64,000 nt of DNA, taken from the NCBI GenBank assembly GCA_026419805.1, contig JAOSLS010000133.1:1-64000 (forward strand), read 5' to 3'. The DNA comes from Ceratocystis colombiana (Eukaryota; Ascomycota; Sordariomycetes; Microascales; Ceratocystidaceae). Both the position numbers and the translations under genes were made by a program. This document shows, piece by piece, positions 23,690 to 35,100 of the stretch; the first letter of the stretch is position 1; each line of letters starts with the position of its first letter. The notes beneath the pieces are model-generated. The model made no database searches and was not told where the DNA came from. It was given only the letters and a program-made list of their open reading frames with translations.

Positions 23690-24989
23690 ACATTCTGATA
23701 TAGAGACTTTCTATATACCTTTGAGGGTCTCTAGCTAGTATAGTGCTCCTATAGCTACTGCACTTCATACAAGGGAGTATATATCATTAGATTTGATAGC
23801 TTCTTCCTATAGCTTACATAGGGGAGCACTATAGAAGGGGGAGGTAGGTAACTCATTAGATACTTCAACTCACTATACTTTCATTAACCTATTTCTATCT
23901 AGCTAGAGCAGTTAGCACTTCTATATAGTGATACAGGGGTTATTAGTGTCTTTAGGTGTATTCAAGTAGGACAGTATGTTAGGGAGGGGGGATAGCTTCC
24001 TAGGGTAGTATTTAAGCTTAAGGTTATATTCTAATAGAAGTAGGGCCTATTGAGCTTACTGTTCTATGAGCTGGTAGGTCTCTGTAAAGTGCATAAGGTT
24101 TCAGTGGTTAGTTAGTACATGTATAGGGTGTTGGGCCCCTTTCAGTTCTCCCCTCTATTCCTTGAGAGCCCTCACAATTACTAGTAACTCTTTGTCATAG
24201 ATCTTGTAGTTAGCTTCTACTAGTGATAACTTCTTACTGAGGTATACATATAGGAATAGCTATTTACTATGTTATTAAAGGAGGATAGCACCTATGCTAT
24301 AACCTGATGAATCTACTTCTAGTGTCATTAGTAGGTCATGGTCAAAGGTTTTCAGGATAGGGGTAGAGTAAAATGTATCTTTGAGATTTTAGAAGGCTTT
24401 CTCAGCTTCTAGGGACTATATAAATAGGTTCTTTACAGCTGTTAGCTCTACTAATAGATAGGCTAGTGCTGAAAAGTCTTTGATGAAGATCTAGTAGAAA
24501 TTTGCAAAACCTATGAAGGACTATACTTCCTTGTATATAGTAGGGACTTCCTATTCTTTCATAGCTATGACTTTTATATAGTCTATCTTAGCTCTCCCTG
24601 GTATGAGAATATAGCCTAGATACTTAACTTCTTGAATAGTGAATGTACACTTGTTAATATCAACTATGAGGCTAGTGTGAACTAGTTTCTCAAGGACCTA
24701 GTTAGCCTTCCTATAGTGATCCTCTAGTGAACCTTCTGAGAAGACTAGTATATTATCTATATATACTGAGCAAAAGTTGTCTAGGTACTCCTGCAATACT
24801 GAGTTTAGGAAGTGCTAGAACTGTGCTAGGGCATTAGCTAACCTGAATAGCATTATATTCCACTCAAAACTCCCTAGCCTAGTGTGGAATACAGTCTTCC
24901 ACTTATCTCCTAGCTCAATATAGATGTTGTAGAATACTGAGACCACATTGAACTTAGTGAACTATTATGCTTTATAGATTCTATACAGG
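23690..24989 (-). pseudogene. pol: pol segment of F2: RT C-half and RNase H
   Basis: It resumes at ACATT 23690-23694 after D2 and aligns with F3 about 14,310-15,593. RNase H is near 24,170-24,330 and the RT active-site region near 24,750. It is cut by G1 at 24990 with duplication ACAGG (24985-24989). Confidence 0.82.
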
Positions 24990-25272
24990 TATTAAGGTTG
25001 TACCTTGTTTGGAGGAAAGGAAGTGGGAGGCCTCTCACCACCTCCCAATGATCACAATCTGCCATTGACAATCACAATCTGCCTCTGATAATCATAATCT
25101 GCCTCTGACAATCACAATCTGCCTCTGATGATGATAATCTTAGCTCCTAGTATAAGTATCTATCCAGCACACCTGATATTGATTATTAGTTTAGTTTACT
25201 CTTTAATGTGAAATATTTGTCCCTAAGTCCTGAGTACTGTGAAGATCTAGTTTCTAAATCATGACCTTAACA
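24990..25272 (+). repeat. 5' LTR of G1 (283 bp)
   Basis: It runs TATTAAGG (terminal TG mutated) to GACCTTAACA and includes five 20-bp tandem repeats at about 25,041-25,140. Confidence 0.94.
25041..25142 (+). repeat. Five-copy 20-bp tandem repeat in the U3 of G1
   Basis: AATCT recurs at exact 20-base steps (25056, 25076, 25096, 25116, 25136) within the unit CAATCACAATCTGCCTCTGA. The same array is in the 3' LTR. Confidence 0.92.
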
Positions 25273-25274
25273 TC

Positions 25275-25284
25275 ATTTTGCATT
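25275..25284 (+). promoter_or_regulatory. Self-priming primer-binding site of G1
   Basis: ATTTTGCATT begins 2 bases after the 5' LTR and is the complement of AATGCAAAAT at 30272-30281 in the 3' LTR. The 5' LTR copy reads AATGTGAAAT; both forms are explained by an ancestral CpG. Confidence 0.82.
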
Positions 25285-25386
25285 TATTAAACCTTTTTTT
25301 TTTTTTCTCTACTTTCAAAACCTTTTGCCCTTTTTTTCCTTTTTTTTTTATCCTCTTCCTTCTTTCCCTTCCTCCACCAATAAAAC
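25285..25386 (+). other. Pyrimidine-rich leader of G1
   Basis: About 100 bases with long T runs before the gag ATG; no gene is seen. Confidence 0.65.
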
Positions 25387-26505
25387 ATGTCTTTGAAAGC
25401 AATGAAGATCACTGTTCCTGACTCAGACTCAGAGATGGTAGAACAGTTCTATAAAGCCTCAACACCAGTGCCAATTGTCCTAGTAGGCAAATCACATGCA
25501 CCTCCAGTCTTAATATATGACAACTTGAAACCCTCTAACTACCCTGTATTCCAAACCTTCTTGGAAGCACAGTGGGTATTAACAGGGAGTAACTACATAT
25601 CCTAGGCTGAGTTCATCCTATACTGCTATAGACACCTAGTAGATGGTGCTTCCTCATAGGCATATAACTATGTGAAAATAATGCTTAAGAAACCTCAAGA
25701 AGCTAATGTTGAGAAGTTTCTCAATCATCTAGACATATTGTTTGTAGACCCTACTACTACTACCTAGGCTCTCCACCAAGTGTTAACATTACAAGTCAAT
25801 CTATTAGTATTACCCTAGGCACATGTGTCTAGGGTAACACAACTGTTGAATGACATAGGTTCCAGTGTATGGGCTGATAACATAAAGAAGAGACAACTGA
25901 TAGCAACACTCCTAAGGAAAGTGTATAATGCCTTGGCATCACACCTAGATGTAGGAATATATGAAGAATACACTACAGTTGTCATGGTAGTTTGGTAGAA
26001 GTTGTGTGAGGATTTCCCCACTGCCTTTATAGCACCTCCCCCTGCCTCTATCCCTACACACTGCTACTCTCAACTAGTATTAGATGTGATGGACTAGACC
26101 CTAATGTCTATCACAGCTGTATTGCAAAACACACTAAACAAACCATAAGCCAAGTGGGTGCCTCCTGCTATGCTTGAAAATAGAAAATAGAACCAGCTCT
26201 ACTTCTAATGTGGTGTAAGTGGGCATGTTATCTGAACATACCCTTATCTCCCCCCTACTCCCCCTACTGGCTAACACCTAACCTAAGTCAACAATAGCAA
26301 TGTTGTCATTAAGCCCCTCTTGGAAACAGATGAAAACAATAGCCCCTCTCCTGGTTCAGAATACCAGGAAAACTAGATACCTCTGGTCAAAGTTGTGACT
26401 AGAGGTCAGAAGCAATTTCTAATAAAGAGCTTAGTAAGTTGGTAGAAAACTGGTAGAATGAATAGAATTCTCAAGTAGCTACTTCAATTAATTTAGATAT
26501 AGTAA
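25387..26505 (+). pseudogene. gag: gag of G1, decayed
   Basis: It starts at ATG 25387 after a T-rich leader. It has an acidic N-terminus, then a capsid-like region with stops (TAG, TAA), and a knuckle near 26,200-26,245 reading YFxCGVSGHVIxTYP. The first and last cysteines are TAC where TGC is expected, so the zinc site is destroyed by G>A changes. The end is approximate. Pol follows in the -1 frame. Confidence 0.82.
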
Positions 26506-29500
26506 TTAATGATAAATGTCCTACTTCTACTATAGTAGACACTGGCAGTGCCTCTCTATCTATGATCACTCTAAGTCTTATATAAAAATGGAAAATTACA
26601 ACACATCAAGCATCCTGACCAATAAGATTGTCCCTATTCAACTCTAGGGATCCTGTCACAGTAAACACAGTGGCTATTTTCACACTAGATGTATCTGGCC
26701 AAAAGGAAAATCACATCACCTGGGTGGTCCCTGAGCTTGTAGAAGACTTGCTCATTGGCTACCCATGGCTAAAGAAGAAAGGCATACTCATTGACTATGA
26801 AAAAGACATGGTTATGTTTAAATCTAGCATTGTTGCCTATGGAAAACTTATGAATGCTCTGAACTTCCACTCAACATTGGAGCAAATTCACAATGTTATG
26901 AAGATCCTTCACACTGTCAGCCAAGACTCTCTCTATGTGTTCACAGCTTCAATCAATGATATCAACAAGGCCCTTGATAGGCTCCAGAGAGACCAATAGC
27001 CTACAGACCCCAATGTCTAGAAGAAAAAGGTCCCCCACTGGATTAATACTGAGAATGTCAAAGCATTTGACCCTGATGCATAGTTTACAAAGAAACTTCC
27101 CCTATAGTGACCTAGACATGACTACAAGATAGAACTCATAGTGCTAGATAAAGAAGCCCCCTAGGGTCCCCTCTATAGTATGATAAGAGAAGAACTAGTC
27201 ATACTATAACAAACTCTTCTAGCACTATTGGAGAAGGGTTATATTGAAGAAAGTCAATCCACTACTACTGTACTAATCCTTTTCATCAAGAAGCCTGGTG
27301 GTGGCCTACATTTCTGTGTAGACTACTATGCACTGAATACTATTATGAAGAAGAACTGATACCCATTGCCTAACATTACTGAAACATTGAAAAATGTCTC
27401 TAAAGTAAAATGGTTCATGAAGCTAGACATGGTCTCAGCCTTCTACAACATAAGAATTACAGAAGGTGATGAGTGGAAAACAGCCTTCAGGACAAGACAT
27501 GGCCTCTTTCAATGGAAAGTAATGCCCTTTGGCCTGGCCAATGCTCCTGCAGAATTCCAAAGTTTCCTGAACTCCCTTCTACAGCCCTATTTAGATGTGT
27601 AGCTGTCTATATACATTAATGACATTTTGATCTACACTGATAGAACACTTGAAGACTATTATACAAAGGTCAACTTAGCACTAAAGAAGATCCTGGAAGG
27701 AAAACTGACAATTGACATTAATAAATGTGAGTTCATAGTGACTAAAGTCAAGTACCTTGGCTACATCCTCAAACCTAGGTCTGTTTCTACAGATCCCTCC
27801 AAAGTGTCCACTATCACAGAATGGCTAACACCAAAGAAAATCAGAGACATCTGCTCCTTCCTAGGCCTATATAACTTCTACCACTCCTTCATCCCTGACT
27901 TCACTAAACTCATTAATCCCCTACTATAGTTGACAAAGAAAGGCTAAGCATTCTAGTGGGGTGTATAAGAAAATGAAGCTTTCTAAGAACTCAAAACCAC
28001 CTTCATGACAACACCTATTCTATATACACATGACCCTAAGCTTCCCACTATAGTAGAAGCAGATGCCTCAGGCTATTGTTTAGGCACTGCCCTCCTATAG
28101 AAATAGGCTGACAACTCTACATAGCCCTGTGCTTACTTCAGTAGGAAGATGACTGCTGTAGAATACAACTACCCAATCCATGACAAAGAAATGTTGGGAA
28201 TAATCTGTGCACTGAAAGAATAGCACAGTGAACTGAAAGGTTTACAAGACAAATTCACTATCCTCTCAGATCATAAGAACTTACTGCACTTCACAAAGTT
28301 ATAGCACCTATTAGAACACTAGACAAGATGGTACCTCACCCTGAGTGAGTATAACTGCAGTATTGTCCACTACCCTAGGAAATTATCCCCCCTCCCAGAC
28401 ACACTCTCTCACTGAGATACCCCAGATGATGCATCAGATGAACACTACTAAGGCCACTTAGTGACTATATTACATAGTGACTCTAAAACACTGAAAATCT
28501 ATACAATAGGAACCCAACAAGCAGTACCCTCCCTTCCCCCTGCCCTGAGAGAACTCTAGGTAGAAGCATGCAATTCAGATGAAATGTATGTAGAAATCTA
28601 TAGAGCCCTAACTAAAGGGTTATCCCAGTGGCCTGAAACTATCAGAACAAAACTAAGGGTAAATGTATCAGACTACTCCCTAGATACTGATTCAGTAGTA
28701 TGCTTCAGAAATAAACTTTAGGTACTAGAATACAAACCACTACACACAGTAGTACTTCAGAACATCCACAATTCACTAACACTACTACACCCTAGTAAAA
28801 ACATAATGTAAGTTGAGTTCATATGTGAATTCTTCTGGCCTCATTATGTGGAGGATATTCACTACTTCTATTGAAATTACCAAGTCTATAGCAGTATAAA
28901 TATCTAAAGAGATAGCAAAGAAACTACACTCAAGGCCCTACCTATTCCTGACTAACCTTAGGCAGAGATTGCTATCAATTTCATAGGACCCCTAGAGCCT
29001 ATATAGAAGGGGGGTATAATGTATATACACATACTGACAATAGTTGACTGCCTGACCAAAGGTATTATACTCATCCCTACTAACTCCTTAGACATGGAAT
29101 CAGTAGCCAATAGCTTCTTTCAACACTACTATAGAATCCATGGGATGCTAAAATCAATACTCTCTGATCAGGAGTTTATCAATGTAGCCTGGCATCACCT
29201 ATATAAGAGACTAGACATTGAAAGACTGACAACCACTACATACCACCCAGTGATAAATAGTACTATAGAAAGAATGAATACTGAAATTAAGACTAAACTA
29301 GTAAAACTCAATGCTAAAGGCCTAGCCTGGTTAAATCTCTTACTAATAGTGGAATTCAGTCTGAATGCAACACCCTCTACCACTACCAATGTCTCCCCAT
29401 TCTTCTTACTACATGGCTACCACCTATACACCTTCTTAGCACTACCATTGCCTATAGAGCCCAATAAGAACAGCCCCCTTAGACAAGCTAAAAGAGTCAT

Positions 29501-30056
29501 ATAACATTTGAGAAATGCCTAGAAATAGGCATATACAAACTTATCTCTCATAAGGGCAGAAATAGAGCAGAGAGAGAATAAGGACCACTAGCCAGCACTA
29601 GACTTCCCTATTGGCTCATTCATGTGGCTAACCTTACACCCTGAACAATAAGGCCAAGGCCTTGGATAGAAGTTATGACAAAAACACTAACACTATAAAG
29701 TGTTAGAACATATGACACCCTATACATACTGCCTTGAAGTTCCTGGCTCATAATCACACAATGTCTACCACATTGACTAATTGTGACTAGTAGCCAATGA
29801 CCCCTTCCCATCCTAAGACACCTATAACAGCTAACCACAACCTATAGGTGTGATCAATAGAGAGAACTACTGGGAAGTCAAGAAAGTATTAGGTGAATAC
29901 ACCTATAGAGACAACAAATAAGTCAAAGTCAAATGGAAAGGCTACATAGAAGCAATATAGGAACCCATCAATGCCCTCCTGGAAACAGATGTATATAAAT
30001 AGTAGTACTAAGAAAAGGGCCAAATAACTAACTGATGGAGGAGAAGAAGAGGCTGA
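26478..30056 (+). pseudogene. pol: pol of G1 (protease, RT, RNase H, integrase, chromodomain), decayed
   Basis: Protease DTG is at 26538-26546, and the later protease part at 26,628-26,999 is free of stops. RT is about 27,170-27,930 with YIND at 27612-27623 (YIDD expected, GAT>AAT). RNase H is about 28,050-28,420. Integrase is about 28,730-29,510, with SILSDQEF and TIERMNTEIK intact but the zinc-finger cysteines changed to tyrosine (YFYxNYQVY). The chromodomain is about 29,860-29,990 (VKWKGYIEAI). It ends WRRRRG then TGA 30054-30056, touching the LTR. Confidence 0.87.
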
Positions 30057-30339
30057 TATTAAGGTTACACCTTGTTTAGAGGAAAGGAAGTGGGAGGCCT
30101 CTCACTGCCTCCTAACAATCACAATCTGCCATTGACAATCACAATCTGCCTCTGACAATCATAATCTGCCTCTGACAATCACAATCTGCCTCTGATGATG
30201 ATAATCTTAGCTCCTGGTATAAGTATCCATCCAGCACACCTGATATTGATTGTTAGTTTAGTTTACTCTTCAATGCAAAATATTTGTCCCCAAGTCCTGA
30301 GTGCTGTGAAGATCCAGTTTCTAAATTGTGACCTTAACA
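30057..30339 (+). repeat. 3' LTR of G1 (283 bp)
   Basis: It runs TATTAAGG to GACCTTAACA with 20-bp repeats, a TATA-like TATAAGTA at 30218 and AATGCAAAAT at 30272-30281. Confidence 0.94.
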
Positions 30340-31306
30340 ACAGGGTTTCATTGAACTTAGGAAGGGGGAAATGATCCTTTTCCATACATTTGTTCAGTGC
30401 TTAGTAGTCAATACAGAAGTGTAAGCCTCCCCTAGGTTTCTAGACAAATAGGATTAGGGCAGTAGTAGTGGAGCTACTGATTCAGATGAATTTCTTCTTT
30501 AATAGGTTCAGGAGGGTCTGGCAGAGCACAAGTAGTTCCTTATATGATATTTTATATAGGAGGCCCTAGGGGGCCTCACTATTAGGAACTGTGAGGTTGA
30601 TCTTATGGTTTATTCCCTTTCTCAAAGGGGGAAGTCAGTGTGTATATAGGGCTTTAGGATTGAAAGTGATATGGTTATCAGGGGTCACCTATAGGGGAAT
30701 CTTATCTACCTAGCTCAGGTCAACTAGTCCCTCTTCCTTAGCTAACTTGTAAAGAGCTAGGTTGATATCCTTGAGGGATACTATGAATACTAGTAGGTGT
30801 TCTAGGGTTTCCTATTATACTATAGTTTGTACACTGTTCTACACCTATACTATATGGATCTCTTAGGGTCTCCTAGGTACCTTGGCCTAGGAGGAGTGGG
30901 GAATAGAGAAGTAGGGGAAGATTAGTTAGTCATACTTATAGTTAATCATAGCTAAGTGCACTTTACACTATAGGTAGCTAATGAGGATTTCATCCTATTT
31001 TATATTTAGGATGACTAGTACTAAAACCTATTCCTCTAGTCCCCTAATATCTATAAGGAAGTAGGTAACTTTAGTTACTATTGAAGTAGGTTAGTCATTA
31101 AATAGGGCTAGATGTAGTAGGGTAATGAGTATAGATCTATATAGGTCAAGCTATTTACACATATAGTCAGGTATAATAATAGAGGTTATATTCCCTGAGT
31201 CTACTAAAGTAGTAGTTAGATAGAATCTATTAACTACTATATCTACTTCTAAGGAACCTCTAACCTCTAATTTCTCATAATGTGTTAGCAGCTCTTCTAG
31301 TAGTGT
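30340..31306 (-). pseudogene. pol: pol segment of F2: protease and RT N-half
   Basis: It resumes at ACAGG 30340-30344 after G1. Leftward-reading pol gives the RT N-terminus near 30,350-30,560 and the protease around 30,900-31,270. The upper limit is set by homology with the F3 gag/pol overlap. Confidence 0.78.
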
Positions 31307-32502
31307 CTCTTTCCTCTGAAGGTAACTGTCTATAGAGGGTACTCTTTTCCTAGGGTCCTAGCCTATAGGCCAGGTGACTCATCTTCTAAACCTTCAGTAT
31401 TAGAGTCCATGACTAAAGGGGGCTGGGCTGTCATATAGGACACCTAGGCCTTTCTTTCTAATAGGTGAACAGGGGGGGCATAGGGGCAGCTGCTAATAGT
31501 ATATCCTGAGGCCCTATAGTGGAAACACAGTCTATCCTAATAGCATTAGGCAAGGACTTCATCTGAGACCTAGACTGCTAATCAGTGTTGACCTTTAGAG
31601 TTATGCACTATATACATCTATGTCTAGTCTATATAGTCATCTCCTTTAGTAGTTGTAGGAGGCTCTCTAGGGGCTGGTAGGGCCCTCTATGATAGGCTAG
31701 GATATGAAGATAACACTAAGGCTATATAGTAGGCCTTATACTAGTCAACTACTTACATCTCTTACTAAAGCTCTTAGACCTATAGTACCTATGTATTATA
31801 TTCCTTAGGTAGAATTATAAAATAGTAGTATAAGATGTCTATGATCTTTAGGGAGATAGAAGTCTTTAGGAGTTTGATTTTTTAGTAGTCAGTGAACTTA
31901 TTACAACCTGAGAGGTATAAGAGCTCTTTGAACTACTATAGGTAGGTGTTAAATGACTTGTTTCCTTAGTGGAGTTGATATAGAGTATAGTAGGCCTTGC
32001 CTACTGCTATTAGGTCATAGTACTTAGTATATATCATCTTCAGGAAAGATTCTCCTGAGAGGAGGTAGGCTATATCTAGGTATTAGACCTGTGCTATAGC
32101 ATAATGTATAGTAGGTCCTTTGAGTTTGTTGATTACTATAGTGATAAACTCCTTATCAGTGTTTGGGAATTCCTTATCAACCTCCTACTTCATTCAGAGG
32201 TGTTAGTAGTATATTAGGAAATCCTTAAGATCTCCCTTGAATGTAGGAGCCTCTATCTTAGGGTGATCTAAGGTGCTCCCTATAGTCTTCTATATAGGTA
32301 ATCCTAAGAGGTGTTTGAATTATATAAATGACTATCCTTTAGCTTTAACTATAGCCTAGAGTTATGTGATATAGCAGAGGTAGTTTGTATAAGCTTCAAC
32401 TGCTTCATCTACTACTTCTAGAGTAGTGGTATAGGCTACTATTGGGGGGTCTACTTCTATAGGAGAAGCCTGAGGGGTATTCTCTAGTACTTAGGGGTTC
32501 AT
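31285..32502 (-). pseudogene. gag: gag of F2, decayed
   Basis: The start chosen is ATG at 32502-32500; the matching codon in F3 is ATA at 12141. The product begins M-N-P with an acidic N-terminal region, and a zinc-knuckle region lies near 31,490-31,540 where the second cysteine codon is TAT. Gag and pol are in different frames, pol being -1. Stops are numerous. Confidence 0.78.
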
Positions 32503-32669
32503 TGTAGTATAGGTCCTATGGGTTCTATGTCTTCTATGGGTTCTGTATCTTTCATAGGGTCTGTAGGTTCTATGGGTTCTATGTCATCTATGGATTCCAT
32601 GTCTTCTATTTTATAAGTACATTCCTTGTAGTGCTAGTGTCACTTAAACAGTAAGAGGAATGATTATGA
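32503..32669 (-). other. Leader of F2 between 5' LTR and gag
   Basis: Untranslated leader of about 170 bases containing short GA-rich repeats of the type ATAGAACC. No gene is seen in it. Confidence 0.6.
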
Positions 32670-33059
32670 TGTAAGGGAGTGAATCAAACAAAAGGATATA
32701 TTGGCATAAGAATAGAAATAATTGTTGAAGAAGTAAGAACTAACTAATACTATAGATGATAGAGGGTTCTACACTACTTTATACTGAAGAAAGATAGACT
32801 ACTTCTTACTAAAGGTCTAGACCCCTAGGACTATTCTAGGAGAGAGGTCTTAATGAATATGCTGTCTCCAGTGATTATGTCTGAGACATATCTGATGAAT
32901 AGGCTGTTTCCAGTGGTTGTGTCTAAGGCATGCCCCAATGAATAGGCTGTTTCCAGTGACTGCATCTAAAGCAGGCCCTGAATGGATAGGCTGTCTCAGG
33001 GGGATTGTGACTAAGGGAAAGGCCCTAGGCAAAGCCTCTATGGGTTGCAGACCCTAACA
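32670..33059 (-). repeat. 5' LTR of F2 (390 bp)
   Basis: It runs TGTAAGGGAGTG...GACCCTAACA with AGTAG to its right (33060-33064). It contains the 43-bp repeat array. The 60-residue reading frame inside it is only this repeat read through. Confidence 0.93.
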
Positions 33060-34588
33060 AGTAGAGGTATTCTGCTATATCAAGGGTATATTCTAATATA
33101 GAGACTTTCCATATACCTTTGAGGGTCTCTGGCTAGTATAGTGCTCCTATAGCTACTATACTTTATACAAGGGAGTATACATCATTAGATTTAATGGCTT
33201 CTTCCTATAGCTTATATAGGGGGGCACTATAGAAGGGGGAGGTAGGTAACTCATTAGACACTTTAACTCACTATACTTTCATTAACCTATTTCTATCCAG
33301 CTGGAGCAGTTAGCACTTCTATATAGTAATACAGGGGTCATTAGTGTCTTTAGGTGTATTCAAGTGGGATAGTGCATTAGAGAGGGGGGATAGCTTCCTA
33401 GGGTAGTGTTCAAGCTCAAGGTTATATTCTAATAGAAGTAGGGCCTATTGAGCTTGCCATTCTATGAGCTAGTAGGTCTCTATAAAGTACATGAGGTTTC
33501 AGTAGTTAGTTAGTACATGTATAGGGTGTTGGGCCCCTTTTAGTTCTCCCCTCTATTCCTTGAGAGCCCTTATGATCACTAGTAACTCTTTATCATAGAT
33601 CTTATAGTTAGCTTCTACTAGTGATAACTTCTTACTAAGGTATATATATAGGAATAGCTATTTACTATATCATTGAAGGAGGATAGTACCTATGCTATAA
33701 CCTGATGAATCTACTTCTAGTGTTATTAGTAGGTTATAGTCAGAGGTTTTCAGGATAGGGGTAGAGTAAAATATATCTTTGAGATTTTAGAAGGCTTTCT
33801 CAGCTTCTAGGGACTACATGAATAGGTTCTTTACAGCTATTAGCTCTACTAATAGATAGGCTAGTGCTAAAAAGTCTTTGATGAAGATCTAGTAGAAATT
33901 CATAAAACCTATAAAGGACTATACTTCCTTATATATAGTAGGGACTTCCTATTCTTTCATAGCTATGACTTTCATATAGTCTATCTTAGCTCTCCCTAGT
34001 ATGAGAATATAGCCTAGATACTTGACTTCTTGAATAGTGAATGTATACTTGTCAATGTCAACTGTGAGGCTAGTACAAACTAGTTTCTCAAGGACCTAGT
34101 TAGCCTTCCTATAGTGATCCTCTAGTGAACCTTCTGAGAAGACTAGTATATCATCTATATATACTGAGTAAAAGTCATCTAGGTACTCCTGTAATATTGA
34201 GTTTAGGAAGCACTAGAACTACACTAGGGTATTAGCTAACTCAAATAGTGTTATATTCTACTTAAAACTCCCTAGCCTAGTGTGGAATATAGTCTTCTAC
34301 TCATCTCCTAGCTTAATATAGATATTATAGAATACTAAGACTATATCAAACTTAGTGAACCATTGTACTTTATAGATTCTATATTAGGTTTCATTAAACT
34401 TAGGAAGGGGGAAATAATCCTTTTCCATACATTTATTTAGTGCTTAGTAGTCAATATAGAAGTATAAGCCTCCCCTAGGTTTCTAGACAAATAGGATTAG
34501 GGTAGTAGTAGTAGAGCTACTGATTCAGATGAATTTCTTCTTTAATAGGTTCAGGAGGGTCTAGTAGAGCATAAGTAGTTCCTTATAT
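33060..34588 (-). pseudogene. pol: pol segment of F1: RT, RNase H and start of integrase
   Basis: It continues F1 after F2; AGTAG at 33060-33064 repeats 10807-10811. It aligns with F3 from about 15,600 back to 14,100 and contains RNase H, the RT motif region (YVDD equivalent near 34,160) and the RT N-terminus. It is cut by E2 at 34589. Confidence 0.82.
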
Positions 34589-35088
34589 TGTCATGGACAG
34601 GCAGGAAGGTTCTATGAGACTAACCCAATAGCTCAAAGACAGGACAGGCAGGACAGGTAGACAGGGACGAGGACAGGCAGGACAGGATGTTCAGGATGGT
34701 AACAGATACCAGGACAGAAGACAGGGACAGGAAGTTCAGTATATTCAGGGAAGGAGACAAGGACATTGCTTGGGGAGCAACATTCAGGTAACAGAGGGAG
34801 GTTCTATCTAGTCTATATATCTACATGAGTTATAGTCAACAAGATCTACAGTGAGGTGTGAGGTTGGTAGTGGTGAGCAAGGCTCCAGCCTCAAGCAGGA
34901 CAGCAGTCATGCAGGGAATGCTAAAGTAGTGTGGAAACAGTGGTCATGCAGAAACAGTAGTCATGCAGAAGACAGTATCATGCCATGATGGACAGTGGTT
35001 ATGCAGAGGACACTAGTGTGCTATTACATTATGCAGGAACACTAGTGTATAGTAATGGTTATGCAGAAGATGCTAGTGTACTGTGACA
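34589..35088 (-). repeat. 3' LTR of E2 (500 bp)
   Basis: TGTCATGGACAGG...CTGTGACA on the + strand. It contains six ATGCAG-type motifs and the palindrome ACACTAGTGT in U3, a TATA-like TATATAT at 34814-34820 and the priming block at 34763-34771. Confidence 0.95.
34900..35088 (-). repeat. Degenerate U3 repeats of family E (ATGCAG and ACACTAGTGT)
   Basis: Six copies of [GA]T[CT]ATGCAG occur in about 170 bases, interspersed with the palindromic ACACTAGTGT. The same set is in E1 and in the other E2 LTR. They are likely protein-binding sites of the U3 promoter; this is inferred. Confidence 0.7.
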
Positions 35089-35100
35089 GTACCCCCCTCT

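Larger units (their letters stand above)
24990..30339 (+). mobile_element. Element G1: full-length chromovirus (5350 bp) in F2
   Basis: Two 283-bp LTRs (24990-25272, 30057-30339) with ACAGG duplicated at 24985-24989 and 30340-30344. It is related to D in protein sequence (for example YPWLKKK and SILSDQEF) but has its own LTR, primer-binding site and 20-bp LTR repeats. Moderately decayed. Confidence 0.96.
10812..33059 (-). mobile_element. Element F2: full-length family F copy split by F3, D2 and G1
   Basis: Two 390-bp LTRs (10812-11201, 32670-33059) are flanked by AGTAG at 10807-10811 and 33060-33064. Removing F3, D2 and G1 plus one copy of each of their duplications leaves 5857 bp, against 5854 bp for F3, so the reconstruction is essentially exact. 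The order of events is F1, then F2, then F3, D2 and G1. RIP-like stops are present throughout. Confidence 0.95.

Noticed and set aside
25041..25142. CRISPR-like or satellite array with 20-bp period
   Set aside because: It is inside the G LTR and is repeated in its partner LTR.
34900..35088. CRISPR-like array
   Set aside because: The ATGCAG and ACACTAGTGT motifs are degenerate, irregularly spaced and in all E LTRs; no cas-like gene exists and the DNA is eukaryotic.
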